From: Fennellomyces sp. T-0311
Lineage: Eukaryota > Mucoromycota > Mucoromycetes > Mucorales > Lichtheimiaceae
Reading direction: 5' to 3'
DNA length: 64,000 nucleotides
Assembly: GCA_025266875.1 (NCBI GenBank)
Contig: JALLLT010000004.1
Coordinates: 620,001 to 684,000, forward strand
Shown here: positions 1-10,330 of the stretch, in pieces
How the letters are laid out: each line of letters starts with the position of its first letter
How positions within the stretch are numbered: the first letter of the stretch is position 1
The notes under the pieces: generated by a model
Database searches by the model: none
Seen by the model: only the letters and a program-made list of their open reading frames with translations
What the model was told of the DNA's origin: nothing
Program-made: the position numbers and the translations under genes

Positions 1-1078
1 GTTACAGTGATCGAGAACTGATGCAGCAGCCACTACATTTAAGTGTTGACAGTTATTTACATATTTAGAAATTCTTCTGTTACGTAGGCGCACCTAGATA
101 CTACTATGTGAACAAAAAAAGCACTGCTCAGTTATAGTCGTTCTTAGTGCTAAGTGTGTTAACATGTTGACCATTACATATACTAGGATTCTCCCCTGGA
201 CTTTAAATCAGCTCATCATAATAATCAGGAGATTCTGTACGTAAGGTTGACCTATTTGGAACTTCTATGCACGCTATTTGCTTTCCTCTCTTTTCTTACC
301 TGACTTCATCTAATGCACTTTTTTTCGCACAGACGTTGATGTGCGAGACGCTTATTTTTCCAGACACCCTTTTTTAACATGAAATAAGCGGGATGATATA
401 TGCAGGAACTTTCTACATGATGCAGGTAGACGTTCTCGTTCTGTTTTTTTTTCTTCTACAAGAAAAAAAACTCCGGAAGAGCATCGTAGGCAGAATGGAA
501 TCAAAGGAATTTCGGTTCTATATATACAAAAGGGTTTCTACTGTTTCTTTCAACGGGAACAGTATGTCATTTTTAGATTACTTGGCAAGTGGTATCATTC
601 AGATTCAGCTTTGTCCCGTATACGCAACGATACGCATTACTAACAACTTACCAAGGAATCCTTCGTCGTCACTTATCAAGGTACGTATACGTATACATGT
701 GGACGCAGACGGCGGTCGTCAACGATGGGATCTGGTGATCTTTAACATGGTTAATCATGATTTAGTAATCGGAAAAGAAACTAGATATTCATAGCATATA
801 ATGCATAAAAGGGTGCATGGTTGTTATTTTTGTAACGCCAAATGATAAAGAGGCAGGCCCGAAGGGTTAATAACACGTTTCTTTCACTTTTTAAAGGAAA
901 TGTCGCACACAGACAAAAAAGCCCCGACATGGAAGCGATCTCGAGCTGCTGTGCTACCAATGAAGGTATATGTTTGCAGGGTTTACATCAGAAGATAAAG
1001 GATTATTTTGGTAATAAGTTGATATGAAAAGTGTTGCTAGTAATAATACCATTTTGTATGTACGAAAAAATTAATTGT
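1..1078. other. No recognisable gene; left flank of palindrome
   Basis: I see no protein with recognisable similarity here. The longest open frames (around 393-794 and 842-1027) are short, low in complexity and start in AT-rich sequence, with no intron-exon logic joining them. The stretch ends where homology to the right palindrome arm begins, at the shared end near 1079. Confidence 0.5.
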
Positions 1079-1185
1079 CATACAGTATTTCTCGTTTGCC
1101 ACCGGAATTTTTTAGGCAAGATTGTAAAACTTTAAAAATAACCGTCGTGGAACTATTTTATGAATCGTTGTGGACGCTTTCTGTA

Positions 1186-2048
1186 CTACGCTGGAAATAG
1201 TTGAAAAGTATTGATTTTATTATGGAAGACTTTTTGACCTGCTCCTGTAGGTATATGATCGCTTCCTTGGGGTACGAATGTTTAGGTATAGAGGATAATG
1301 CGAATGCCATGTCTGAAAAAACCCCTAATGGGAAAAAGGCAGGCAGGGGTGAAAGAAGTGATAATATAGGAATTAAAACGAGGAAGAAAAGGAAATATGG
1401 AGGTTTACAGCCAGAGAAATGATGTTGCTTGGTAATAAAGAGATATCCACACTATGTGTGGTTTCTTGTGAGTTCCGATGTGCTGCCTTGAAGGGCCTCT
1501 TCTGACGCCGGCTCGTCATCATCGTAATCCTCGTTTGGGTGGCTCAGTCTGTCGATCTTCCTAAGGACATAGAGGAGTGCTGGCCAGGTTGTTTTCCATT
1601 TGCCTCGTGTCAGGCCGGTATTAGAACGCGGTAAGCTGTTCAGGATATAGTCTATATCTTGCTCCTCTTTCCGAAGTTCCGGGATCGTACCGAACGCCTC
1701 GAGTAACTCATGTCGCATTGGTTGTAATAATGGACATATGGCATAATGTTCTCTTGGCGCAGCGGTGGCACCGCATTCGCAGTCCTTCAGTGGATATGAC
1801 GGCAGCCATTGCATAGGCCATTTGATCAAACGGTGTCTATCCAATGAGGATGCTGCCAAATATAAGATCGGGTCGATGATGCGATATGGCCGGAAGCATG
1901 GGATTGGCTTGTATTTGGTGCAGCGAGAGGCGGATTCATCGTCACGTTTCTTGTCAATTGCCTTCTCGACTTGGTTGCTCGGCGGGTCCTGCCCGCTTCT
2001 TATCTTGTTATACGCCTGGTAGAGGGGATTGAGTCTACGCTGGAAATA
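1186..2048 (-). mobile_element. 5'-truncated non-LTR retrotransposon (LINE) with 14-bp target duplication
   Basis: The block 1200-2034 is absent from the otherwise homologous right arm. It is bracketed by the direct repeat ctacgctggaaata at 1186-1199 and 2035-2048, while the right arm has one copy (one mismatch). It is a classic target-site duplication. The insert carries the 3' end of a reverse transcriptase frame on the minus strand. The 5' truncation is typical of LINE retrotransposition by target-primed reverse transcription. The 3' part (1200-1451) is a non-coding tail with no clear poly(A). Confidence 0.85.
1452..2032 (-). pseudogene. C-terminal fragment of LINE reverse transcriptase
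   Basis: The open frame runs from the truncation point (about 2032) to the stop at 1452. It encodes the extreme C-terminus of a Mucorales-type non-LTR reverse transcriptase: the characteristic RHRLIKWPMQWLPSYPLK segment, then a CCHC-like zinc-binding cluster (CECG...HY..C), then LPRSNTGLTRGKWKTTWPAL and an acidic tail. RT catalytic motifs are missing because the element is truncated at its 5' end, so it cannot be autonomous. Recognition is from family memory, not a search. Confidence 0.75.
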
Positions 2049-2333
2049 TCTATAGTATCACACTGGACAACAGTTTGGGGGAGCCTTTGAACACTTCTTT
2101 ACGTCCTTCTTGAACACTTTTCAGTGTCACTCATGGAACTACTTTTTGGAAAGAGTTAGGTGGGTTCAATGGAAAGCCTCATGCCAGGAAGATGGACAAT
2201 CTTCATGTACTTTTGATTGCACTAGACGGTAACCATCATCACATCCTTAGGAGCGCATTCAAGTATTTAAAAAAATTAAATACTACAAGTCATAAGTTTA
2301 AAGTGGAAAATGTATTTAAAACTGAAAAAGCAG

Positions 2334-2845
2334 CTAATATTCTAGCAAGCATCTTCTCGACTGTAGTATCCATTCCTTGCATTGATCGTCTGAAACTTTC
2401 TTTACCACTTCCCGTACAAGGACATCCAAGGTATCTTCTTCAGAGAGTGCTGTAACTCTCACCTTGCCCTTCACAAGATTCCACAAAGGCTTGACGGGAT
2501 TCAAGGATTCCACGTTCTGGGGAATACAGATATTGTGGTGTTTCCCTTTCACTATTAGTTGTTTGACCTCCTCATACGGTGCAGCTCGGCGTCTGGAATT
2601 ACGAAAGTCATGTTTGGATAATTACCATCAGCCATCATCTTGATACGCTCCCTGATGAAATAAACAAAATGATTGCTTGTGCCACAAAATCCCCTACGTT
2701 TGTTTTGCGCTCGTCCAACTGCCCTGATACCCGATCTGGTTTTTCTTGCTCTCGAAAGCACTGCTACTTGTGAAATGGCAAGAATGTCTTCAGCTGTGAC
2801 ACACCCAAAGATTTCAACAGACACAAAAGGGGTCACCTTGCGCAC
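2334..2845 (-). pseudogene. Tc1/mariner-like transposase remnant (left arm)
   Basis: Two abutting open frames (2555-2845, then 2334-2552) read together like the C-terminal half of a DDE transposase of the Tc1/mariner type. The first contains GNYPNMTFVIPDAELHR, where families usually have a D-N-A-P-x-H core. The second contains ESLNPVKPLWNLVKGKVR, matching the usual PDLNPVEPLW motif, and ends in a short helix. Substitutions at the expected DNAPIH and PDLNPxE positions and several frame breaks show that it is inactive. It lies directly behind the truncated Tnp2 gene in the same orientation. The identical copy is at 15914-16425. Confidence 0.65.
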
Positions 2846-2863
2846 AGAAAAAACCTTGGCACT

Positions 2864-4854
2864 TTAACATAAATATGGATTGTTCGACTTCCCGAATACT
2901 CCTTTCAAAAGCTTGTAAAACTGCTTTCCGATGCCTGGACCAAGTAAATGCATCGAATCTATCGGATAGAAGAATGGGCCATGAAATGTTGGCAAGGTTG
3001 CCAAAAGAGATCCTCGCATATCCTTAAGTTCGGTTACTGTACTTTCGTCTGCACGTATATCCTCCATTGGCGAACCATTGTCACTCGACTCGTCCGTGTC
3101 AGATCCTTCCTCTCCAGACTCATCTTCGCCAAAAAGGGTTGAAAGTTTTATTCTTCCTTTTTTATCAAAATTCTCAAATGAGAATATTAGAGAACATTTA
3201 AAAACTATTAGAAAATAAAAAAGACGCAAAAAGCGTTGCTTTGTTAAAAACATTGCTTATTGTGTCTTTTTTATACTCTTTAACGGTTTTTAAATGTTCT
3301 CTAATATTTTCATCTTGACTCGGATCATCATATGCTGGTCCAGTTGGAAGGTAACTTTGGTTTTTGCGTATAGAAGGCATAGGAGCACCGTTCGGTGGAG
3401 GCAAGGATACCATTCGTTTCTCTTTCCTTTCGCCATAAATTTGGCAGAATCGACAGCCATAGCGCGCCATATGTCCTCTGTGTCCACAGATCTTGGCCAA
3501 TGCTGGTATGTCGCCACCTGCGAATAGAAGCACTGCCTTAAAGTCAATCTGCTGGTTGTCCTCTGTTTTGACTGACATTCCATCCGTGCCTAGTACTGTA
3601 AGCGCTTCCAGAGTCGGTGATAGAAAGCTGTATAGATCTTTTGGTTGTTTGCGACTAGGTATGATGACACATGCTTGAAGCATATATTTGTTTTCGTAGC
3701 GGATGGACGGTGGAAGATTGAAAATGATGAAGTGAACAGTTGTCATCGATCTTCCAGCGTTTTTGAACGGGTTGAAGCCATCCGTATACATATCCAGGTG
3801 GATTGTTCTGTCATCAACGCGCCCATACTGCTTCAGTCGTTTGAAGCTCTCACCATCAAAAATACCCGTTTTTGCACCTTCACCATTCGATGCACTGGGC
3901 GTCAAGTATTGCCTTGCTTCTTTGTCGTTCAAAGCGAGTGCTAGTTGCTTCGCCAAGAATAAATACTTCATCTGCTGGTATGGCTTCAGAAGAGATTTAT
4001 CCGTGTATCGATCCTCCTTGCAATGTTCGCATATTTCGTCAGGTTTGTTGTGCTCTCTGGAGAACAAGACACAACCAGTGCGGCACATGTTGCGAGCCTC
4101 AGGCTGGATCGGGTACCGCTTTAAAAGTCGATCTTATGCCTTGTAGTTACTGGGTAGCAGTGGGAGGTGGCCACAGATATACTCGTTGATAAGGTCGGTC
4201 ATCTTTTCCATGAACCGTCGTGGAACCTTGTGCTCCAAAGCAAGCTGGTGCAAATCAATGCTGAGTTTCACTCCCTACTTACACGTGCGAGAAGTCGAAT
4301 GTTGGAGGCAGATTTGGGTTATTCGGTGGCGATGGATCGACTGGTACTTCAGGCGTATCGTCGTACTCTTCAATCTCGGATTCCATGCCTGAGAACACCT
4401 CTTCCTTGTCTTCCAGATACATAAACTCGTCGTCGCTGTCGTGTTCGTTGCCGTTTCCTTCTGCAACACCGCTTTCGTTCGCGTGATCCATAGTGTCGAC
4501 CTGGACCTGATCTTGTTCAGTGATACCAGGGTTGTGTGGCCAGGGATTCCATTCCATACCATCGTAGTCGTCAAAGTCCTGATGACAGTCATTGGAATAC
4601 GGGGAAACGAACTCGTCCTCATCAGTTTCCATCGCCTCGGACGTTGGCTCCTATTTGGAATTTCAATGTTTCTGTAAAAGGACGTATAAGACGACCAACG
4701 TACATTAGATTGTCTAACCCAGGAACTACAGCGTCGATTCTCTCGTAAATAAGCCGGGCCATTTCTTCACCAGCATTGTTGCAAATGCTGGGTTCTCAAT
4801 GTAGTCGCGTTATTGAACTCGTCCTTGCAGAAGTCGTATCGGTACTTAAAGCTT
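2864..4854 (-). pseudogene. Tnp2-like (CACTA/Plavaka) transposase pseudogene, left arm
   Basis: This is the exact mirror of 13905-15895. On the minus strand the order is: a short C...HLQQC zinc-finger-like exon (about 4772-4837), an acidic linker (4279-4632), and the transposase core (3198-4088). The core has the C-x2-C...C-x2-C cluster, YTDGFNPF (first catalytic Asp region), GGDIPALAKICGHRGH (second Asp) and the GCRFC knuckle. A C-terminal piece (2864-3253) carries TFHGPFFYPIDSMHLLGPGI. It is broken by a stop near 4136, by the hairpin MITE at 3180-3311 and by truncation at 2864. The intact relative at 58872-61983 continues for about 430 more residues. Confidence 0.8.
3180..3311. mobile_element. 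132-bp hairpin MITE inside Tnp2 (left arm)
   Basis: About 30-bp terminal inverted repeats (aatattagagaacatttaaa at each end) enclose a second inverted pair built from gacacaa...gcaatg and caacgc...gcgtc, so nearly the whole insert can fold into one hairpin. It interrupts the transposase frame and shifts the downstream piece by one frame. A target duplication is not clear. The same insertion sits at the mirrored position in the right arm (15448-15579). Confidence 0.75.
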
Positions 4855-5239
4855 TTAGGTGACGTGGTAAAGGAGATCGAAAAGTAGAGAAATCTAAAGT
4901 TTAATTGATATCAGACGCGTCCAAGATATGTTCAAAAAGCGCGTTTTTTTGCACGAAATTTTCCCATGGTGATAATCGTGCTTGAGACTTGAAAGATAAA
5001 GAGTTACGTCCGTAACCAGCGGTTGTGAAGCCTCCATCGATACACAAAACAACGAAGGCACAATAGTACGTGGAATACGTAGTGAACTGGAAGAAGCGTT
5101 AGATTAGAAAGTAACTTTATGCTGTGGAGGTGAAATACCAAGACCTACTCTTTCACCCTCCGCCACCCCTCTCAAACGATCTCTTTCAGCAATTGTAACC
5201 ATTTTTATTCTGACTTCTCCTAAATTACGCAACACAATT

Positions 5240-5800
5240 GTGTGGATTCCTTGTCCGTCAGCCCTTCTCGGGTCAATTAGATTCTTAGCTAGAATGACGT
5301 TGCCAGCACATACACAAGATCAAGTATTCTCTCGCAAACGTTGGCTGAACGCAAGCTGGCTACCGCTTTGGACACAAGCTCACACGTCTGGCGCTGTATG
5401 ACCATCTGCGCCATCTACACCGGTGCCTTTGATGGTGCGCGCTTGTTTCTGCTACACCAAAGGCATTGTTGGTAAGCTTTTGTTTTTTTATTTCAAGTCA
5501 ATATAACTGTTGATGCTCATTATTGCTTCTTGTAACACATTACAGTATTATCTAGCTTCTATTGTGTCAACTGCCAAGGCGATTCTAGCAGAGAAAGCCG
5601 TATTAACTCAAGCAACAGCAACACTACCGCCCGAACTTCTTGCATCATCAAGACCAGCGTCACGCGTTCATAATGCGCGGGCCATTCTACAATGGGAACA
5701 TCCAGCTGCTCGAGCCAACGAACAGCCATCATCCTTAAGTACACTGGCCAAGGCCTACAAGACGCGATGTACAAGTACTGCTTATTAGAGCTAAAGAGAT
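5240..5800 (+). pseudogene. Remnant of unrecognised multi-exon gene (left arm)
   Basis: Two coding-like blocks flank what looks like a GT-AG intron (gtaagctttt at about 5471; acceptor ttacag near 5545). The first reads ALDTSSHVWRCMTICAIYTG and the second AILAEKAVLTQATATLPPEL. No start or convincing termini could be found and I do not recognise the family. A fragment of something multi-exonic, probably transposon cargo, is the most I can support. The mirrored copy is at 12959-13519 on the minus strand. Confidence 0.3.
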
Positions 5801-5912
5801 ATAAGAAAATGTCAAAGGTAGATCGCTCGTTCGTGCAGTAAGTGGTAAACCAGGGAGCTATATTACTTGACATTAACTGCCACATCCATAATAGTGTCGC
5901 ATAATCAGGAAT

Positions 5913-5992
5913 GAGCACGTCACCTGTCTCGCTACGCTCGACTGAATGATCCCCTTCGCTGCGCTTCGGGTCATTCAACGGTGAGCCGGCTC
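5913..5992 (-). repeat. Dispersed 80-bp repeat, copy A
   Basis: On the minus strand this reads gagccggctcaccg-ttgaatgacccgaagc-gcagcgaaggggatcatt-cagtcgagcgtagcgagacag-gtgacgtgctc. Related copies are at 12767-12846, 47353-47429 and 54374-54464. The motif contains short inverted sub-blocks (GAATGA-CC / GG-TCATTC, GAAGCG-type). When translated it gives the recurring peptide VERSETG, a sign of a non-coding repeat read as protein. Confidence 0.8.
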
Positions 5993-6006
5993 GTTATCTA
6001 AACCTT

Positions 6007-6198
6007 ATGGCCAAGTCGTCACCTGTCTCGTTATCAGGAATTGTCAACACCATGCAGCCGGACTCGAACATGTTGTTAAATCGTGTGCCACAAAAGTATG
6101 TCGAAGAAGTCCAAAGCGTGACCCGTGGATATATGGATATCCAATCAAAGGCGGTGATTGCAAAACTTGAGGAGATGAACAAGATAGTTAGCACTTGA
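6007..6198 (+). pseudogene. Short open frame downstream of repeat A (gene remnant)
   Basis: A 63-codon frame begins atggccaagtcg, immediately next to the dispersed repeat, and shares a stretch (acctgtctcg...) with it. The later part (YVEEVQSVTRGYMDIQSKAV) looks helical and protein-like. It may be the 3' exon of an unknown gene. Mirrored at 12561-12752. I do not recognise it. Confidence 0.25.
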
Positions 6199-6499
6199 TC
6201 GTATATGGTATCATTCCTCCTAATTTATATGTTGATAAAGACCGACCGGAAAAGATGTATACAAAATATTAGTTGCAAAAAGTGCTCATTAAGAGAGCTT
6301 CCTCGTGATGTCATTTTTATACGCTAAGACTGCGATTTTCGTATTCCTGACGCGCGTCGCTTTTGTTTGACTTACATTTCGTTGCATACAATGGCATCAC
6401 CCAAATAAAAATGCACTCAAGCGCGCATTGCAAAAAATGAATTAACTTCATTTATCGCTTAACGATACATAAGTGAGTACATAAGACTGGGAAACATCA

Positions 6500-7112
6500 A
6501 TATCGACGACTCCCCGCGCAAGGTGTTGTAGGACCCCTTTGGTATTGGAGACACGGCGGCGGGAAGAATCATTACTCTTTCTAATGACATTAATTCGCCA
6601 GATGAAAGTAAGAAGCCAAGTCGCCTGAGGAAGGCACTCTCGGATGCGTATGTCAATGAAATTCGAAATTTCATGGTAGAATGAACCAAGATCGGTCAGC
6701 CAGCCGCAGCAAAGCGTATCCGCATGCACCTCGAGGATCAAGGATTTGAAGCTTGCTGAACTTCATTATGGGATGCGAAAAAAGGCAAAACATTCTTCGT
6801 GACAGCGAAGCCATCGTCAATTACAGGAAGACATATCTGGAAAGACGCGTGAGCAATCTGAATCGTAATGAGCTGCCTATCCAACCGGAAGTATTTCTTG
6901 ATGAGCCGTACTGTCACTTAGACCATCACACCGGACGGACGCATTATATCGCAGACACTGTCGTCAACCAAACTGGCCATAAGCCGGTGCCGATAATGTT
7001 TGGTACCTTTGCAGTTTATAACAGTCTCAGGGCTGAGCTAGTTGAAGAAAATGCAATCATCTGGCCAGCCAAAGGCAAAGCCCTAATGTTCAAGAAGAGA
7101 ATGTCGGTATAA
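6500..7112 (+). pseudogene. Degenerate DDE transposase, IS630/Tc1-like (left arm)
   Basis: The best frame (6753-7112) contains LPIQPEVFLDEPYCHLDHHT, with the FLDE/S-Y-C-H block typical of the first catalytic Asp in IS630/Tc1-type fungal transposases, then VVNQTGHKPVPIMFGTFAVY and EENAIIWPAKGKA. Upstream, in shifted frames, is a helix-turn-helix-like portion (AAAKRIRMHLEDQGF). Several frameshifts and stops separate the pieces and no later catalytic residues are visible, so it is dead. It is transcribed opposite to the Tnp2 pseudogene of the same arm. Mirror copy: 11647-12259 minus. Confidence 0.55.
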
Positions 7113-7692
7113 AGCGCACATCGACTGTGCCGCCTGTTTGCTGCAGCGCACTCGAATGACCTCTGATCTTTGTGGAGAGAGGCGGTCATTCGATGCAAAT
7201 ATCGTTACGATGAGCATCAGCTATCCATTCTGTGGCGGTTGTTCAAGAAGATGATGGTACCCAATTTCCGAAAAATATCTTAAAAGAAATAACTGATGAT
7301 TGTTTTATTAGCCATCAAGCATGCATAACAGGACAAGTGCTTTTAAAGCCAGACGATACAATCATCTAATCGTCTGGGCTATCAAATGTTTATTTGTTCA
7401 TGTAGAATTGTTGTGATTCCATGGAGATGCAAGTGAACAACCTTTGCATACATTTTTTCCAGCCAGACGTTACTGTAGTTTTTTAAAAAGCGAAGTATCA
7501 CAGAGCTGCATATCAATGTTGTTCAGCAGAAGGCGTTGTTACTTGCAAACAACTATGGCAATGACACAACAGATGAGTACAAGTTGCTCGAGGTCGTTTA
7601 AATAGTGTAAGTGGAAAGCAGAAAGGATCCATCAACGGCGACGGTATGAGCAGTCTCTTATGTCACATTGTATAGCATTATGGAAATTAACC

Positions 7693-8551
7693 ATGGCAAC
7701 TGACGAGAGACGAAATCTGAAGCCGACTATCCTCATTACTGGAAGTTATCTTCAGTGGAATGAAGAACATCAAGTTGAGCATGTAGGTTGAACGTTATAC
7801 GATAGTGTGCCTTGTCCGTTGTTTTCTAATGCGATTGGCTGGTTTATAAAGCAGAGAACTGGGCAGTGATGTAACAAAGTTTGATCGCACGGTGAACGAA
7901 GCAGAGTTCGGCGACGCAAGCAAATACGTACCAGGTAGAAAAATCAACTTGATTATTTTGGTACCGACTGTAGATCGTCGGGATAACGAGAAGGTGGTCA
8001 AGTTGTCGTCTCTTGAATTGAAGCGCGCTGGAGTCGAAGATGAATACATCACAATTCAACAGAACAAAAACGCCAGGGCGCTTAAGTATGTTCTAGCGGC
8101 CTTGTTCGGAACAGACAACGCAACGACGAGGATGAAGTTAATGAGCGGCCAGCACAACGACGCCGAACCACCGCGTTCCAAGAGCAGGTTCTTGAGAATG
8201 CTAACCAACAGATGGACCGTCGTGCACGGGATTTCGATGCGAACCTGATGTCGATCACTAACAATATTGATATTATCACTGGTATGGACATCGTTGGTAA
8301 GTTGCTTGATTTATGCAGATGTACTTAAATGGTGATGCTTATTATTGTATTTTGAACATATCACAGGGCTGTCAGGGTACTTTTTTTCCATTGTACCATT
8401 CTGTGGCGTTGTGCCCGCACCAAAAGCTGAGGAAGAGGCCGCCTTTTTGCCAGCTGTAGAAGCTGATCTGCGTGACTTGTCGACCAAAAAGCTTTGTACT
8501 ACGCTATTTCTGTACTTGAATTATATCGCACTTGTTATACATAAACTGTGA
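7693..8551 (+). CDS. Unrecognised multi-exon gene (left arm copy), possibly still open
   Basis: Plausible exons start at atggcaactgac (7693), with a donor near 7783. A second exon contains KYVPGRKINLIILVPTVDRR and LSSLELKRAGVEDEYI. A short 33-bp intron follows (gtatgt...acag, about 8086-8119), then an Arg-rich helical exon (NANQQMDRRARDFDANLMSI) to a donor gtaagttg at about 8296. The last exon, after cacag (about 8366), ends at 8551. The last exon in this arm carries a 16-bp insertion relative to the right arm that changes its frame. I do not recognise the family; the coiled-coil-like exon is the only structural hint. It could be transposon cargo or an expanded lineage-specific family. Confidence 0.4.
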
Positions 8552-9051
8552 TATTAAACGAGAATTAGCTATTTATTGGCTGTCATGCACTAAGAGGGAT
8601 GGTTTTAAGACCGCCACTGTCATATCGTATTGGTCATATTTGTGCTTTTCTCGCCTTTGTACCAGAAATCATGGGAAATCTCATTTATCGTCAACTCCGG
8701 TTATGTATGTGGTCGTGCTTGCAGATCACGAACATGGACGCATGTATATATGCTCCGTACGTGCAAACCAAACTCACAATGACCACGAAACACACAACTA
8801 CTGGAACCGTTGGTGGTCTCCATCCTCCTCGGAACCTAAAAGTACAGTGATTCCTCCCCAGCTCCTCCCCACCCTCGTTCCTCAGCTTTGACCGTACTGT
8901 CCATTCGACCGTAGTACCGATTTAATCCTATCTTGTATACATAATTAGTGCTTATATATTGGCCTTGTCGTGTTCACTATCATTGTCGATGCCTTTCTAA
9001 CTCAGCTGCCGTTGCATTCACGCTTATCCAAAACATACATACAGTCGGGCC

Positions 9052-9160
9052 ATTTTTTTTTACACTCTCGCTTTTTGGGCACCCCCGGTTTTTGCACACC
9101 TTTATTTTTTGCATTGCACTTCTCTGAAAATCCGCCTGTGCGAAAAACAGGGCTCCACTG
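9052..9160. mobile_element. Candidate 109-bp MITE with CAGT ends
   Basis: The left end reads cagtcgggccatttttttt. The right end, reverse-complemented, reads cagtggagccctgttttt. The ends are imperfect but share CAGT(C/G)G-GCC followed by a T-run and CAC. The left flank is TA, as for Tc1/mariner/pogo insertions, but the right flank is CA. It is plausible as a pogo/Tc1-derived MITE but weakly supported. Confidence 0.35.
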
Positions 9161-9673
9161 CACTCTATCGCCGGAGCATCATCAATACACTGTTCTGGAT
9201 TCAGATATTATATAAGAGTCGGTAATCTCGCGAGATCTCGACGATAACACGGATCTATGACGGATTGATATGAAAGCATCCATTCCATTGTCCTGACTCA
9301 TTATCAGTATAAATGGAGAGAAGCTTCATAATACAAAGTCAACTATTATTTTGTTCTTGTCGTTTGAAAATCTTTCAACATTCAGCAATTCCACAGGCCT
9401 AGGAAAAGAACACGGATATTGCATTTCGTTTTCGATATTTCCAATGCCTTGTTATTATACATGGGATTAAGAAGTGAAGGGTGTGAAAATATTCGATTAA
9501 GCTGGTGATACAACCTTTTGGGTACATCACAGATCCACAATGAGCGACATTAGTGCGCATTTCGATTACAAAATCCGCTTGTATGATGCATTAAATATAT
9601 CGATCAAGGAATTCTTTTTACCATAACCTTTGCAAACAGTAAGCGTGCCTAAAAAACGCGCAATTATGGCTTA

Positions 9674-9792
9674 CACCGTAAAAAATCCTAGTGTAACGTA
9701 GCACGACGGTACTATAAAATTATACAAAGTCTTGTAAAATCCTGTAAAATCCTGTGAAAACTGCCATTTTACAAGAAAAATTTTTTACGGTG
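9674..9792. mobile_element. 119-bp MITE with CACCGTAAAAAA ends and TTA target duplication
   Basis: Perfect 12-bp terminal inverted repeats (caccgtaaaaaa / ttttttacggtg) are flanked on both sides by TTA. An inner inverted pair (cttgtaaaat / attttacaag) makes it fold back on itself. The 3-bp TTA duplication fits PIF/Harbinger-type mobilisation. Confidence 0.65.
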
Positions 9793-10330
9793 TTATGCGC
9801 CTTCCATTGTTATCTTTCATATTAGTGGAGATAATAAATAGGGACTTTCTCTTCTATTTGAAAAGTAACAATATCCAAATCCGGTAGGTGTGCAAAGACA
9901 GCAAGCCATACGATATATGTAGGGATCGGAAACACCTAAAAAACCGTATATGACATATCTTTAAAATAGCCACTCCATTTTCTAATGATTTTGCTCTGCA
10001 AAGCAATGGAAAAAAAATTCCTATTAAAAGCTTTCCAGAACGAGTACGTACTCGAAAAATTTATTACTTTTCCTAATTAGCAATAGTACAGATCATCGCT
10101 TCGGTGAGTATAATGTTGGAGATAGGATGTAATCAGAATTTACAGCCTCATCTCTTTGCAGTGGTCTGTTTCATTGTGCTTGCGCACAGGCGCTATTCAC
10201 TACTTGCGCTTGTTTATCCAAATGATCCTATGAAAATCGCGTTAGTTCACATTTCCTTTACGTTACCGCTCAACATTCATAATAACAGAGTGTTCTTACT
10301 CTGAAAGCAAAAAGCAACAGCAGTACATAT

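Larger units (their letters stand above)
1079..8490. repeat. Left arm of giant inverted repeat
   Basis: This arm is the reverse complement of 10331-16830. Positions pair as x + y = 18759 from about 2334 to 8096 and as 18808 further inward, after a 49-bp indel. Every open frame in 2334-8096 recurs unchanged on the opposite strand of the other arm. The arm is longer than its partner because of an 849-bp LINE insertion (with one target copy), the 49-bp segment, and a 16-bp insertion near 8380. Identity visibly drops outside about 2330-8300. The outer end is marked by the last shared bases, tgtatg/catac, and the inner end by the gtcgaccaaaaa sequence. Confidence 0.95.
8491..10330. other. Palindrome spacer; no gene seen
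   Basis: Unique AT-rich sequence between the two arms. I find no convincing coding region. It holds two short inverted-terminal-repeat elements (9052-9160 and 9674-9792), annotated separately. Confidence 0.6.

Noticed and set aside
393..794. 133-codon open frame as a gene
   Set aside because: Low-complexity phenylalanine-rich start from a homopolymer run, no recognisable motif and no splice-consistent neighbours.
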